Positions 1-8,404 of a stretch of 64,000 nt of DNA are shown here, piece by piece. How positions within the stretch are numbered: the first letter of the stretch is position 1; each line of letters begins with the position of its first letter. The position numbers and the translations under genes were made by a program. The notes below the pieces were generated by a model, which saw only the letters and a list, made by a program, of their open reading frames with translations, ran no database searches and was not told the origin of the DNA. This DNA comes from CBDAPU01 sp965198875 (GTDB lineage: Bacteria; Pseudomonadota; Gammaproteobacteria; Eutrophobiales; Eutrophobiaceae), in assembly GCA_965198875.1 (NCBI GenBank), contig CBDAPU010000001.1:1922001-1986000 (forward strand), given 5' to 3'.

Positions 1-410
1 ATTTGCATATCGGCCCTGCCCTGGATGATTTTGACAGCTCGGTTATCCTGCCCTGGCGTTTTAATAGGCCCTGTGTATTGCAGTATGGGGAATTAACCGC
101 CAGGGAGGGCAAGGGCGGTGGTCTGAGGAAAGACTGCTGCGCCAATTCACTAGTGGAGATTCGATACCGAAGGGGCGGAGAGCGGATCAGGTTACCCGGC
201 CATCAACACCACCATAAGATCAAAAAGCTGTTTCAGGGCAGGGGCATACCCCACTGGCTCAGAGAGCAGGTGCCTTTCATCTACATCAATGACAGGCTGG
301 CTATGGTGGCGGGGCTCTGGATTGATGCGGCTTTTCTCGCCGCCGATGATGAGGACGCCTGGATCATTCACTGGACACGGGCGGCGGATGTATTAGCCTT
401 CAATGTATGA
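1..410 (+). CDS. tilS: tRNA(Ile)-lysidine synthase TilS, C-terminal part (cut by window edge)
   Basis: The reading frame is open from the left edge to a TGA at 408-410, so only the last 135 or so residues are visible. They match the C-terminal substrate-binding region of TilS: a stretch reading IRYRRGGERIRLPG, then a KIKKLFQ..GIPHWLRE block, then LAMVAGLWID. TilS converts the wobble cytidine of the AUA-reading tRNA-Ile to lysidine using ATP and lysine in the cytoplasm. The catalytic PP-loop domain would lie upstream of the window. The TTG at position 3 is merely the first in-frame codon and not a credible start. The gene converges with the VWA-FHA gene on the other strand. Confidence 0.85.
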   Translation, partial: LHIGPALDDFDSSVILPWRFNRPCVLQYGELTAREGKGGGLRKDCCANSLVEIRYRRGGERIRLPGHQHHHKIKKLFQGRGIPHWLREQVPFIYINDRLAMVAGLWIDAAFLAADDEDAWIIHWTRAADVLAFNV

Positions 411-577
411 TCTTCAAGCCCCACCATTTAACAGGAGAGAACATCTTGGGGGTAGCATGAAACCCAAACAGGGCATGAGAAGATTGATGTTCATGCCCCA
501 AGGCAACAACCGAAAATCAAGAGATGGTCGGGCCTGCTATGGATGGATGAGCATGGATCGCCAGTTTTGAATGTTCA

Positions 578-2098
578 TTATATGAAAGGATTTTTGGTTT
601 TCAGTACGGCGGTCTTCTCCTCAAACGGGTAGGCCTGCGCATGCTCGGTAAAGCGCAAAACAATATCGCCGATTTCAATGATATCGCCTTCATGTAAGGT
701 TTGTTTGCTGATCTGCCTGTCATTGATAAACACACCATTTAATGAGTCCATGTCTATGAGGACAAACTTACCATCATCATTGCGGTGAATTGCTGCGTGT
801 TTCCTGGAAATGGAATGATCATCCAGGGGCATTTCATTATCCTTGCTTCTGCCTATGCGCCAGGTGGTATGGGTTATGGCGTATCGCTCTCTTCTCTCGT
901 CCTGTCCCACCAGGTAGGCATAGGGTTTTACTGGGTCGACAGGCGTTACTCTCCCAGCTTCCAGAGCGGGTTTTCGATACAGCAGGTATATCATCATCAG
1001 GGTCAATAAAATGAGCACGACCAATGCCACGGGCACCCCGTACCATACTAATAATGCGATGCGTGGTTTCTCGTTATCGGTTTTTGTGGTGGTTAAGCTG
1101 GCGGTGGGCGGGATAACCCCCGTTTCAGCCGGCTCCGGCAGGTCAGTTTCAAGGGCCTGCTTTTCTCTTGTTAGTGGAATGGTGATATCGATGTGTTTAT
1201 CTTCACTTAAAAAACGGATGGATATGGCAGGCTCTGTGAGCGCGCTGAGTTCCACTGATGATAGATCCAAAGAGAACCGCCCGCCCGTATCCACGTTCGC
1301 ATACAACTCACTGATCCGATCTTCGGCCAAGTCGTAACTGGTATCCGTTTCAATGAAATGACCGCCGCTCTCCTCGCTCAATCGCCGCAGGGTTTGCAGC
1401 GCCACAGACAGGGAAACGGAGCGGGGATAGCCGATGGCATTGATGATCACGCCACGCTCTCTTGCGGCCTTGATCACATCGGTATGAAAGTACGCCTTAT
1501 CTTCGGCCTGACCATCGGACAGCACCAGAATGACTTTACGCGCATAGTCAAACATCGATAAATACGCAATGGCCGCCAGCAGGTTTCGATAGAGCTCGGT
1601 CGTCAGACCCAGGGCTTTTAGATCAGCCAGTGAGGCGGCTAGGCTGGTTTTTGATGAACCTGTCGGCGCCTGAATGATGAGATCTTTATCAAATGTCGCC
1701 AGCCCGATTGCATACCTATCGCCAGCCAGATCGAGCAGTGTCTGAACATGGGCGATGCTTCTGCCTAGCGCATCCTGTCTTTTAGGATCGCTGGTGTCGA
1801 TCAGGATCAGCACCCCGGTGGTTGCCCCGGGCCAGGGGTATCGCTCATGCTCATCAACGGCAACAGGGGCGCCTTTAAGGGTTGCGATAATAGTCTCGCT
1901 CTTAAAGGCAGAGAGAAAACGATATGCACAGTTTACTTCAACCGATCCTGTCTGAGTGCAGGTGATATCCATGTCCCGGGTTAGCGAAGACCAGGCGATA
2001 ACATCCGATGTGATAGCGAGCAGCAGTAGCAGCTTTGCTGTGGATTGAATTGAATAAATGGCGCTATTTATCGGGAATAAGCGGATCGGGGAGATCAT
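578..2098 (-). CDS. Membrane protein with von Willebrand A and FHA domains
   Basis: About 506 residues. After a hydrophobic N-terminal segment comes a VWA domain (roughly residues 90-280) with the metal-site motif DTSDPKR (a DxSxS-like variant) and a VLSDGQAED strand. A transmembrane helix follows near residue 360. A C-terminal FHA domain (about 405-490) carries the phosphothreonine-binding motifs WRIGRS, SISRKHA and DSLNGVFIND. The topology puts VWA outside and FHA in the cytoplasm. The frame is open to a TTG at 2146, but the ATG at 2098 is preferred; it still overlaps the upstream gene by about 35 bases. It is the last gene of a leftward operon with ExbB/ExbD-like proteins. FHA implies reading of Ser/Thr phosphorylation, consistent with the kinase at 30.0 kb and the PP2C protein at 61.6 kb. 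The function of the whole is unknown. Confidence 0.75.
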   Translation of the reverse strand: MISPIRLFPINSAIYSIQSTAKLLLLLAITSDVIAWSSLTRDMDITCTQTGSVEVNCAYRFLSAFKSETIIATLKGAPVAVDEHERYPWPGATTGVLILIDTSDPKRQDALGRSIAHVQTLLDLAGDRYAIGLATFDKDLIIQAPTGSSKTSLAASLADLKALGLTTELYRNLLAAIAYLSMFDYARKVILVLSDGQAEDKAYFHTDVIKAARERGVIINAIGYPRSVSLSVALQTLRRLSEESGGHFIETDTSYDLAEDRISELYANVDTGGRFSLDLSSVELSALTEPAISIRFLSEDKHIDITIPLTREKQALETDLPEPAETGVIPPTASLTTTKTDNEKPRIALLVWYGVPVALVVLILLTLMMIYLLYRKPALEAGRVTPVDPVKPYAYLVGQDERRERYAITHTTWRIGRSKDNEMPLDDHSISRKHAAIHRNDDGKFVLIDMDSLNGVFINDRQISKQTLHEGDIIEIGDIVLRFTEHAQAYPFEEKTAVLKTKNPFI

Positions 2099-2585
2099 AG
2101 AACTCGATGTTGGCGGCTTTTTGTCCTGTGCGATTGAATGCGTCAATCTCTCTTACATCGGGGTCGTCAGGGATCTTGAACTCACCGAGCTGGGCCATGC
2201 CTTTGTTTAATTTGGATTTTGCATTGATGAGCCGCTCATGGAGCTGATCGGAATAGGCGAATGCGTAGGCCCGGGGCCTGCTTCGCCCTGAGAGATCATC
2301 CAGGCCTTTGAGCCAGAGATACACCATGCCACCCTCGCCGCTGGCCTTATCCGGTTGTACCACATCGGCGGCAATCAGGCGAAACCTCTCCGGCGGCGTA
2401 TCATCTATTGGCCATCCGAGCAAAGGCGGGAACGAGAGATAGCTGACGACATATAATAATGTTGTTGCGATAATGGACGCCGCTTTTATTTTCCATGACC
2501 AGTTAGAGTACAAATTGACGCTCAATAGCAATAACGCAACCGCCACGTATGCGGCGACTAATCCGGCAATGCCCAGTGTATACAC
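2064..2585 (-). CDS. Small membrane protein of the ExbB/VWA-FHA operon, unknown function
   Basis: 173 residues. The N-terminus has two predicted transmembrane helices (about residues 5-25 and 33-55), followed by a soluble domain of about 115 residues with no recognised motif. The start is GTG at 2585, supported by a strong GGGGGA ribosome site five bases upstream. It lies 12 bases after the ExbD-like gene and overlaps the start of the VWA-FHA gene, so the four genes look translationally coupled. The arrangement suggests a structural or linker subunit of the same membrane assembly. No family is recognised. Confidence 0.6.
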   Translation of the reverse strand: MYTLGIAGLVAAYVAVALLLLSVNLYSNWSWKIKAASIIATTLLYVVSYLSFPPLLGWPIDDTPPERFRLIAADVVQPDKASGEGGMVYLWLKGLDDLSGRSRPRAYAFAYSDQLHERLINAKSKLNKGMAQLGEFKIPDDPDVREIDAFNRTGQKAANIEFYDLPDPLIPDK

Positions 2586-2597
2586 TTGAATCCCCCT

Positions 2598-3197
2598 CTA
2601 CTCGCCAAGAAAGACGAGTTGTTTTGGTAGAAAATTAATATTGGATACGCCGCCGTCCCTGTTGATGCGAAACCTGAAGGCCGTGACTTCATCGCCGGGT
2701 TTTTTCAGTTTTATGGTGTTGTAGTACACCACTTCAAGTGCCGGATTGACTTTCACCAACCTGACGTTCACGTCCACCGGCCTGTCCGTCTCTGAGGCAT
2801 AATAATGCAGGTTGACCACATACTCACCTTTAACAACGCCTCTTATGGTGACCACTTCCTGGTTCAGCGGGTTCTCAACCTCTTCACCATTGATGATTAT
2901 GGTGTCGTTGAGCAGGCCTCTGTCATCCCGGTCCAGGTGTAAAAGACCCGCCTCGGGATTGCGAAACCAGATCACCCGACCGTCCGGGTCTTCCACCCAC
3001 ACGTCAATATCATCCGGGCTGTTATCCTCCCAGGTGACCGTCATGATATATTCGGCTTTCGGATCGATGATCCCGGATTTCGCCTCCGGGTTCATAAACA
3101 TGATCGCCACCAGGAATAAAAACGTAAAACCCAGCAAGGCGTTAAATAGCAGATCGGTGAACGGATCAGAGCGATATCGCCTGTTATGACTGGACAT
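2598..3197 (-). CDS. ExbD/MotB-like single-pass protein with a DUF2135-like periplasmic domain
   Basis: 199 residues. A short cytoplasmic N-terminus leads into one transmembrane helix (about residues 13-35) beginning DPFTDLLFNALLGF. Its Asp near the membrane edge is placed like the proton-conducting Asp of ExbD, TolR or MotB. The periplasmic part (about 45-199) is beta-rich, with a W-x-x-x-SPDDIDVWVEDPDG block resembling the DUF2135/YfaP type of domain. It lacks the usual ExbD/TolR or OmpA-like peptidoglycan-binding region. The start is ATG at 3197 with GGAGCG upstream, 10 bases after the ExbB-like gene. It probably forms a proton-driven stator with that neighbour; this is inferred from order and motif. 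Confidence 0.65.
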   Translation of the reverse strand: MSSHNRRYRSDPFTDLLFNALLGFTFLFLVAIMFMNPEAKSGIIDPKAEYIMTVTWEDNSPDDIDVWVEDPDGRVIWFRNPEAGLLHLDRDDRGLLNDTIIINGEEVENPLNQEVVTIRGVVKGEYVVNLHYYASETDRPVDVNVRLVKVNPALEVVYYNTIKLKKPGDEVTAFRFRINRDGGVSNINFLPKQLVFLGE

Positions 3198-3207
3198 GTT
3201 CGCTCCG

Positions 3208-3948
3208 CTATAGCCTGGGTAGAATGTGTACCTGGATCAGGTGTTTGCTGATATCCAGCAACTCATCAGCGGCTTGATCGAGTAAATAACATTGCGATGC
3301 CGTCAGTATGCTGCAAACCAGTCCGGCGAATGTGGTGTAAAGCGCAGTACCCATGCCGGCGCTCATCTGCTGTAGTATGCTCTGCATGGTACTGACGTCA
3401 AAGTCATTCACATTGACCACGGATCCCAGCATGAGCACAAAGCCGATGATGGTGCCTAGAAGACCCAGCTTTATCATCATGTCGGTGAAGAACCAGCCGA
3501 TGTTGTGGGGGTTTTTCAGCTTGCCCTCATAGACCTCCATGAGCTCCGAGCCGTTGATGATCATCTCGCCTTTTTGATCTACCGGGGCCGGTTTGAGCTG
3601 ATAGGACAGATCACGCAAATAGGTTGTTAGCAAACACCCGGGCAGTGGTGTGTTTTGTGCGATGAAGACTTCCCCGTCTTCTACCGTGATCCTGGGCGCC
3701 TGACTGTTTCTCACCAGCGCCTCGACCGTCTTCGACAGGTTTAGCTCAGATGAGAGAAAACAGATGCGCCGGGCGCAATAAATGGTGATGATGATAAACA
3801 GCAAGGTGATAGCCCATGATAACTTGCTGCTGTCACCCAGATACAGCAACAACATCACATTCTCATGCCAGGCGATAAATAACGCAAAGCTGATAACGCT
3901 GATCAGCATTAACCAGATCAGTAGCAAGTGATGTTCGCCTTTGTGCAT
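3208..3948 (-). CDS. MotA/TolQ/ExbB-family proton-channel protein
   Basis: 246 residues with two N-terminal helices (about 8-30 and 42-62), a cytoplasmic stretch, and two further helices near the C-terminus. The last two carry the family signature: GLLGTIIGFVLMLGSV followed by a GMGTALYTTFAGLVCSIL segment. This family forms the pentameric part of proton-motive-force-driven motors (ExbB, TolQ, MotA, ZorA). It opens a leftward operon with an ExbD-like partner. It may also be co-transcribed with the L,D-transpeptidase 48 bases upstream, which would point to envelope work. It is not a standard tolQ or exbB because the neighbours are not tolRAB or tonB. Confidence 0.8.
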   Translation of the reverse strand: MHKGEHHLLLIWLMLISVISFALFIAWHENVMLLLYLGDSSKLSWAITLLFIIITIYCARRICFLSSELNLSKTVEALVRNSQAPRITVEDGEVFIAQNTPLPGCLLTTYLRDLSYQLKPAPVDQKGEMIINGSELMEVYEGKLKNPHNIGWFFTDMMIKLGLLGTIIGFVLMLGSVVNVNDFDVSTMQSILQQMSAGMGTALYTTFAGLVCSILTASQCYLLDQAADELLDISKHLIQVHILPRL

Positions 3949-3996
3949 GGGTATTCCAAGTCTGATGTTTTCGAGAGTTTATATGAAAGTGAGTGA

Positions 3997-4578
3997 TTAT
4001 TCTCGTATTAGCACTTTTGTGCCGATAGTGATGTATTGTCGCAAATCATTCATCTCTTCATTTTTAAGTGCAATACAGCCCTCAGTCCAGTTCTCAGCCT
4101 CGTGGATCAGCCGTTTCTTCTCGTTCATCTGTCCAATACCGTGGAGCCCGATATAGCCACCGAGTGCAGTCGTCTGTGGCGGCAGGGTTTTGTTTTTATA
4201 AGCAGATGCAATTTGCTTGAATTCGGTGGCGTTGATGATCTCGTTTTGATACCCATACCAGGCGTCGATGAGGTTGGGGTAATTTAACTGCATAAAAAAA
4301 TGGAACTGGCTGTCTGCCTTGAAATCAACAACAGCGTATATGCCTGTGGGCGTTTTATTATCACCCCGTTGCCGTTTGGCGCCCTCTCCACCCTTGCCAT
4401 GGGCAATACGAAACTCTTTCACCGTTTCCTGCTCCCGTTTGACGATAAGCAGACGATGGGTTTTGGAGATTTCGATGCTGTAGGGGGTGGCGAAAACGGG
4501 CGGGCATAAACCCCATAAAAGAAAAAAACACACACATTTTCCCAAGTTACGAGCGCTCCCTTTTAGATCTGCTTTCAT
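3997..4578 (-). CDS. L,D-transpeptidase family protein (YkuD domain, YafK-like)
   Basis: 193 residues with an N-terminal signal sequence (hydrophobic FFLLWG stretch, cleavage near VFA-TP). The YkuD catalytic domain covers most of the rest. It begins with IEISKTHRLLIVKRE and ends with the catalytic block GLHGIG...NWTEGCIALKN, in which His and Cys are the expected active-site residues. Such enzymes cross-link peptidoglycan stems through 3-3 bonds or attach proteins to peptidoglycan in the periplasm. It lies just upstream of the ExbB-like operon on the same strand, which gives that operon an envelope flavour. Confidence 0.85.
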   Translation of the reverse strand: MKADLKGSARNLGKCVCFFLLWGLCPPVFATPYSIEISKTHRLLIVKREQETVKEFRIAHGKGGEGAKRQRGDNKTPTGIYAVVDFKADSQFHFFMQLNYPNLIDAWYGYQNEIINATEFKQIASAYKNKTLPPQTTALGGYIGLHGIGQMNEKKRLIHEAENWTEGCIALKNEEMNDLRQYITIGTKVLIRE

Positions 4579-4878
4579 TATTTATCCGCTTGCTGATGTA
4601 TTTTTAGCGCTCTCATGTTATGGCATTTTAACAGATGTTTATTCATTCAGTTCTTTGGGCTACCGGGGCGTACAGCCCTTAGACAGCGGCGCTATCCGAT
4701 TGATGAAACAGTGGATGAGACAGCCCGGGGTGGTTTAGTGTAGCTCATCATTCAGATTAAAATGGATAACTTTAAGGATAACCCTGTTTTAAGAGAAATC
4801 GTTACCTTCTTTAATGGGCACAGATCACGGAAAAGAGTCGGGCGATAAAACCTGGGTTCAACACAGGATCAGGATAAA

Positions 4879-4894
4879 TGGTTGATATGAACCA
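4879..4894. promoter_or_regulatory. Inverted repeat upstream of the NtrB-like kinase gene
   Basis: The sequence TGGTT-GATATG-AACCA is a perfect 5-bp inverted repeat with a 6-bp spacer. It overlaps a possible -35 (TTGATA, 4882-4887) and is followed by TATACT at 4903-4908 as a possible -10. The same half-sites and spacing occur at 46870-46885 ahead of the H4MPT-type operon. Interpretation as an operator is inference. Confidence 0.35.
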
Positions 4895-4914
4895 GTTTCA
4901 GTTATACTAGTTGT

Positions 4915-6393
4915 ATGGATATGCACCCCAAGCGTTCTTTGAGCCACCTGCTCCTGGTGCATGAGATCGCCTTTTTGTTTTTGGTGGCCGTCACCGGATT
5001 ATTAAGTGGCCTGTCCGCTTATTTCTGGCAGAAGACCTCCTCTGAGTCAATCCGGATAAACAATTCAATTTATCTGGGCGAGCAGATCAGGGGCGAATTA
5101 TATCGCCAGATCCAAGAGGTCGTCAGGGCGCGATTACTGGAGGATGATCAGGCCCTGGTGGTGTATGCCGACTACACGAAACGCATCGATACCCATTTTA
5201 ATCAACTCCGTCAGACCTCGGTCAATAGAGAAGAGGATACAGTCATTCAGGGCCTGCAACAGGTATACAGTGAGATTCAATTCGATATGAACATCATCTT
5301 TGATGATCCCTACCATGCGGACAGCGCACTGAGGATGAAGATCCTGGAGCCGCTGATTGCCGAGCAGATGTTTAACCGCTTTGAGGAGAGGTATGAAGAG
5401 CTGAAGTCCGTGTATGGCGAGGCGCACCGGGATCTGGAACAGACCATTGCCCTGTGGACGCAGTACGCCCCGGTTTTGATCCCGTTTTTATTTTTAGTGG
5501 CGGTGATCATCGTGATCTATACCAGTCAGATCATTCGCAATGGTTTTGTGAAACCGGTGGCCACGATCATGGATGGTGCGGCGGAGATCAGCCGTGGTGA
5601 GCTGGCGCACAGAATTCCCGAGCAGGGCGTCAATGAAGTATCCGAGATTGCCGGCTCCATCAACAAGATGGCCGGCGAGCTAAAAATCAGCCGTGACGCC
5701 CTGGTGGAACACGAAAGGCAGGCGGCGCTGGGCGCTTTAGTACCGGTTGTTGCACATAACATTCGCAATCCTCTTGCCAGCATCAGGGCGACGGCCCAGG
5801 TGCTCGAAGACATCGAAAGCCCGGCTGAGTTGGCAGAAAGTAAGCGCGCCATCATTGATACCACTGATCGCCTGGGACGTTGGGTGAATGCCCTGGTCTC
5901 GTATTTGCACCCATTAAAACCCAGTCTCAGGAGCATCCAGGTATCGCAACTTATCGATGCGGCATTAGCGCCGTTACGCACCCGTATTGATGAGAAACAG
6001 ATCCGTATAGAGCGAAATGGCTGGGAGCTGTCAGAGAAAGTGCGTGTTGATCCGGACCTGATGGAGCAGGCGCTCTATGGCCTGTTGGCGAATGCCATCG
6101 ACGCCTCAGAGCAGAGGGGCACGCTCTCCATCACCATAGACAATGATGAGGAGCAGATCACCATCTGCATAGAGGATAACGGTCCCGGATTACCGTTCGA
6201 GCCGAAACCGGGCAATTTGGAACCGGGCCCGTCCACCAAACGATTTGGCACCGGCTTAGGCATACCGATTGCCTTTAAGATCTGCCAAAGCCACGGTTGG
6301 GAACTGGCCTTTGAGGCCATCGAGGATGCGGGCACATTGGTGAGCATTATCGTCCCCGGGAACACCGGCAAGGCGGCTAACAATGGCAACTGA
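4915..6393 (+). CDS. Sensor histidine kinase, NtrB-like, with HAMP domain
   Basis: 492 residues. Two transmembrane helices (about 17-38 and 185-205) flank a periplasmic sensor region of about 145 residues rich in helices. A HAMP linker follows (about 207-260). The HisKA domain has its phospho-acceptor His281 in a VVAHNIRNPLASIRA H-box; Asn replaces the more common Glu after His. A HATPase domain contains the N box NAIDASEQ and the G boxes DNGPGLP and GTGLGI. The gene overlaps the sigma-54 response-regulator gene by 11 bases, so the two form a two-component pair. The input signal is unknown. An inverted repeat lies just upstream. Confidence 0.85.
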   Translation: MDMHPKRSLSHLLLVHEIAFLFLVAVTGLLSGLSAYFWQKTSSESIRINNSIYLGEQIRGELYRQIQEVVRARLLEDDQALVVYADYTKRIDTHFNQLRQTSVNREEDTVIQGLQQVYSEIQFDMNIIFDDPYHADSALRMKILEPLIAEQMFNRFEERYEELKSVYGEAHRDLEQTIALWTQYAPVLIPFLFLVAVIIVIYTSQIIRNGFVKPVATIMDGAAEISRGELAHRIPEQGVNEVSEIAGSINKMAGELKISRDALVEHERQAALGALVPVVAHNIRNPLASIRATAQVLEDIESPAELAESKRAIIDTTDRLGRWVNALVSYLHPLKPSLRSIQVSQLIDAALAPLRTRIDEKQIRIERNGWELSEKVRVDPDLMEQALYGLLANAIDASEQRGTLSITIDNDEEQITICIEDNGPGLPFEPKPGNLEPGPSTKRFGTGLGIPIAFKICQSHGWELAFEAIEDAGTLVSIIVPGNTGKAANNGN

Positions 6394-7804
6394 CGCTCGT
6401 CCATTGGCAAGCACGGCGGAGGTACCGCTATTGAAAAAAACGGTGCTGATTGTTGAAGATGAAACCGTGTTTGCATCGGCGGTGAGGAAAAAACTGACCT
6501 ATTCCGGCTACCAAAGTGATGTTGCCGGGAACCTGGCGCTCGCCAGAGAGAAAATAAAACACAGCCCCCCGGATTTGATCTTGCTGGACATGCGTCTGCC
6601 GGATGGCTCCGGTCTTGATCTGTTATCGGAGATGAGCAGTGAGCATGACGGCGCCTGCCCGGTGTTGGTGATGTCCGCCTATGGTGAAATTGAAGATGCG
6701 GTCTCGGCCATGAAGTCCGGTGCGGCGGACTACCTTAAAAAACCCGTCGATCTCGATGAGTTAATGATGATGGTGGAGCGGACGCTGGAGCGGGACGCCT
6801 TATCACAAAAACTCACCTATTCCAGTAAACGTGAACAACACGCCCATGAAGAGGTCGCCTTTTTAGGGAAAAGCGATGCGATTGATGCTATCAGAGGGCA
6901 GGTCGAGCGCCTAGAGAACCTCACCTTAAACAGCGAGAGCATTCCCCCTACCGTATTGATTCTGGGTGAGACCGGCACCGGCAAAGATGTGGTCGCTCGG
7001 CTTTTACATGCCGGCAGCGCACGTTCGCAAAGACCGTTTGTGCATGTTGATTGCGCCAGCTTGCCGGGGGACTTGATTGAAGCCGAATTATTCGGCCATG
7101 AAAAAGGCGCCTTTACCAGCGCCCATGTTGAGAGAACCGGCCTGATTGAAGCCGCCGAAGACGGGGTGTTGTTCATGGATGAGATCGGCGAGTTACCAAT
7201 GGGTTTGCAGTCTAAACTGCTTGCGGTCCTTGAGCGGCGCACATTACGAAAAGTCGGGGCGACCAGGGAGCGAGCGGTGGCCGCCTGGATTGTGGCCGCC
7301 ACCAACCGCAATATTGAAGAGCTGGTCAGGCAAGGGGAGTTTCGCTCCGATCTGTACTACAGATTAAACGTGTTGAGCATCTCAATCTCGCCATTAAGGG
7401 AAAGGGGCGATGACGTCATGTTGCTCGCCCGGCATTTTGTAGCGCAAAGCGCCAAAAGATACGGGATCAACTCGATCGGTATTTCCAGGGAAGCCGAGCA
7501 GGCTATGAGGTCATACCACTGGCCGGGCAATGTGCGGGAATTAAAACACGTGATAGAAAGGGCGGTGTTATTAAATGGCGAGGGGGAGTTATCAGCCGGC
7601 GCTTTGGCGTTGAGAGGCAATCGGCCAGCGAGCACAACACTGGATGAGGGTTTAACGCTTGACGGCGCCGAGTTGATCCTGATCAAGCGTGCCCTTGAGA
7701 AGAGCAACGGCAATGTCTCAAAAGCCGCCAGGGAATTAGGGATCACCAGAATGGCGCTACGCTACCGGATCAAAAAACACCGCCTTAACGTGAATGACGC
7801 CTGA
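6383..7804 (+). CDS. Sigma-54-dependent response regulator, NtrC family
   Basis: 473 residues with receiver, AAA+ and Fis-type HTH domains in order. The receiver (about 18-135) has phospho-acceptor Asp69 in LLDMRLPDG. The AAA+ core has Walker A GETGTGKD and Walker B LFMDEIGELP. The sigma-54 contact loop at residues 242-247 reads GAFTSA instead of the canonical GAFTGA. The C-terminal HTH is NVSKAARELGITRMALRYRIKK. It is coupled to the upstream kinase by an 11-base overlap. Its targets are unknown, and no clear -24/-12 promoter was identified in the window by eye. Confidence 0.88.
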   Translation: MATDARPLASTAEVPLLKKTVLIVEDETVFASAVRKKLTYSGYQSDVAGNLALAREKIKHSPPDLILLDMRLPDGSGLDLLSEMSSEHDGACPVLVMSAYGEIEDAVSAMKSGAADYLKKPVDLDELMMMVERTLERDALSQKLTYSSKREQHAHEEVAFLGKSDAIDAIRGQVERLENLTLNSESIPPTVLILGETGTGKDVVARLLHAGSARSQRPFVHVDCASLPGDLIEAELFGHEKGAFTSAHVERTGLIEAAEDGVLFMDEIGELPMGLQSKLLAVLERRTLRKVGATRERAVAAWIVAATNRNIEELVRQGEFRSDLYYRLNVLSISISPLRERGDDVMLLARHFVAQSAKRYGINSIGISREAEQAMRSYHWPGNVRELKHVIERAVLLNGEGELSAGALALRGNRPASTTLDEGLTLDGAELILIKRALEKSNGNVSKAARELGITRMALRYRIKKHRLNVNDA

Positions 7805-7979
7805 GGATCCCGTGACGTCCGCTTGTATCACCAGCCTCAAAGGTGTTGGTGAACTCAAGGCCCCTGCTACTCAAAGGGCAAGGATGGCAGGTTTGTCACG
7901 GCTTGTTTTTGCCCGGCCATCTTTCGGTTTGTTGATTTGGCGCAGGGCCGTCGCTGAGCGGAGCGTCATGCACAGTTGA
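7794..7979 (+). pseudogene. Possible remnant of a recG-like 5' region
   Basis: The frame contains ITSLKGVGE followed after a gap by GLSRLVFARPSF. This resembles the start of RecG helicase proteins (a LKGVG wedge motif, then a DLLFHLP-like segment). Nothing resembling the remaining 600 or more residues follows, and a stop occurs at 7977-7979. The stretch may be a decayed 5' fragment or a coincidence. It occupies most of the 285-base gap between the NtrC-type regulator and the DUF1244 gene. Confidence 0.2.
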
Positions 7980-7992
7980 ATTATTGGCGTTT

Positions 7993-8020
7993 ATGGATGA
8001 ACATGTATGGATGAACATGG
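7993..8020. repeat. Perfect 14-bp tandem duplication
   Basis: TATGGATGAACATG is repeated twice without a gap (7993-8006 and 8007-8020) in the leader of the DUF1244 gene. It has no known role and may reflect local slippage. Confidence 0.6.
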
Positions 8021-8089
8021 CAGGGGCTTTTGACGGCGCAGGTTATGGTGTGGGGTTAGATGATGTATCCATTTTACATGGGGTGAGAG

Positions 8090-8404
8090 ATGCACGATGA
8101 CATAAAAAAAGAGTTGCAAGCGGCGACATTTCAGCGTCTGGTCGCCTATCTTCGGGAGCACACGGAAGTACAAAATATCGAGCTGATGAACCTCGCCGGT
8201 TTTTGTCGTAATTGCCTGTCGAAATGGTATAAAGCGGCGGCCGATGAGCGCGGCGTAGAGATGGACTATGAACAGGCGCGTGAGATCATCTATGGCATGC
8301 CCTACAGTGAATGGAAAAGTCAGCACCAAAAAGAGGCGACACAGGAGCAGGCCGAGGCCTATGCTGCGCGCCAGAGGGAGGGAACTCAGGCAGACTCAGT
8401 TTGA
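8090..8404 (+). CDS. DUF1244 family protein
   Basis: 104 residues, matching the whole length of the DUF1244 family of small proteobacterial proteins. The diagnostic blocks are FQRLVAYLREHTEVQNIELMN, then LAGFCRNCLSKWY, then IIYGMPYSEWK. The conserved FCRNC cysteines are suggestive of metal binding, but the family has no assigned function. The gene has its own start after a run of non-coding DNA, and its 3' end overlaps the convergent aminotransferase gene by nine bases. Confidence 0.85.
   Translation: MHDDIKKELQAATFQRLVAYLREHTEVQNIELMNLAGFCRNCLSKWYKAAADERGVEMDYEQAREIIYGMPYSEWKSQHQKEATQEQAEAYAARQREGTQADSV

Noticed and set aside
578..3948. Assignment of the ExbB/ExbD-like operon as a Zorya defence system
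   Set aside because: No ZorC, ZorD or ZorE-like gene is present, and the ExbD-like protein lacks an OmpA-type domain.
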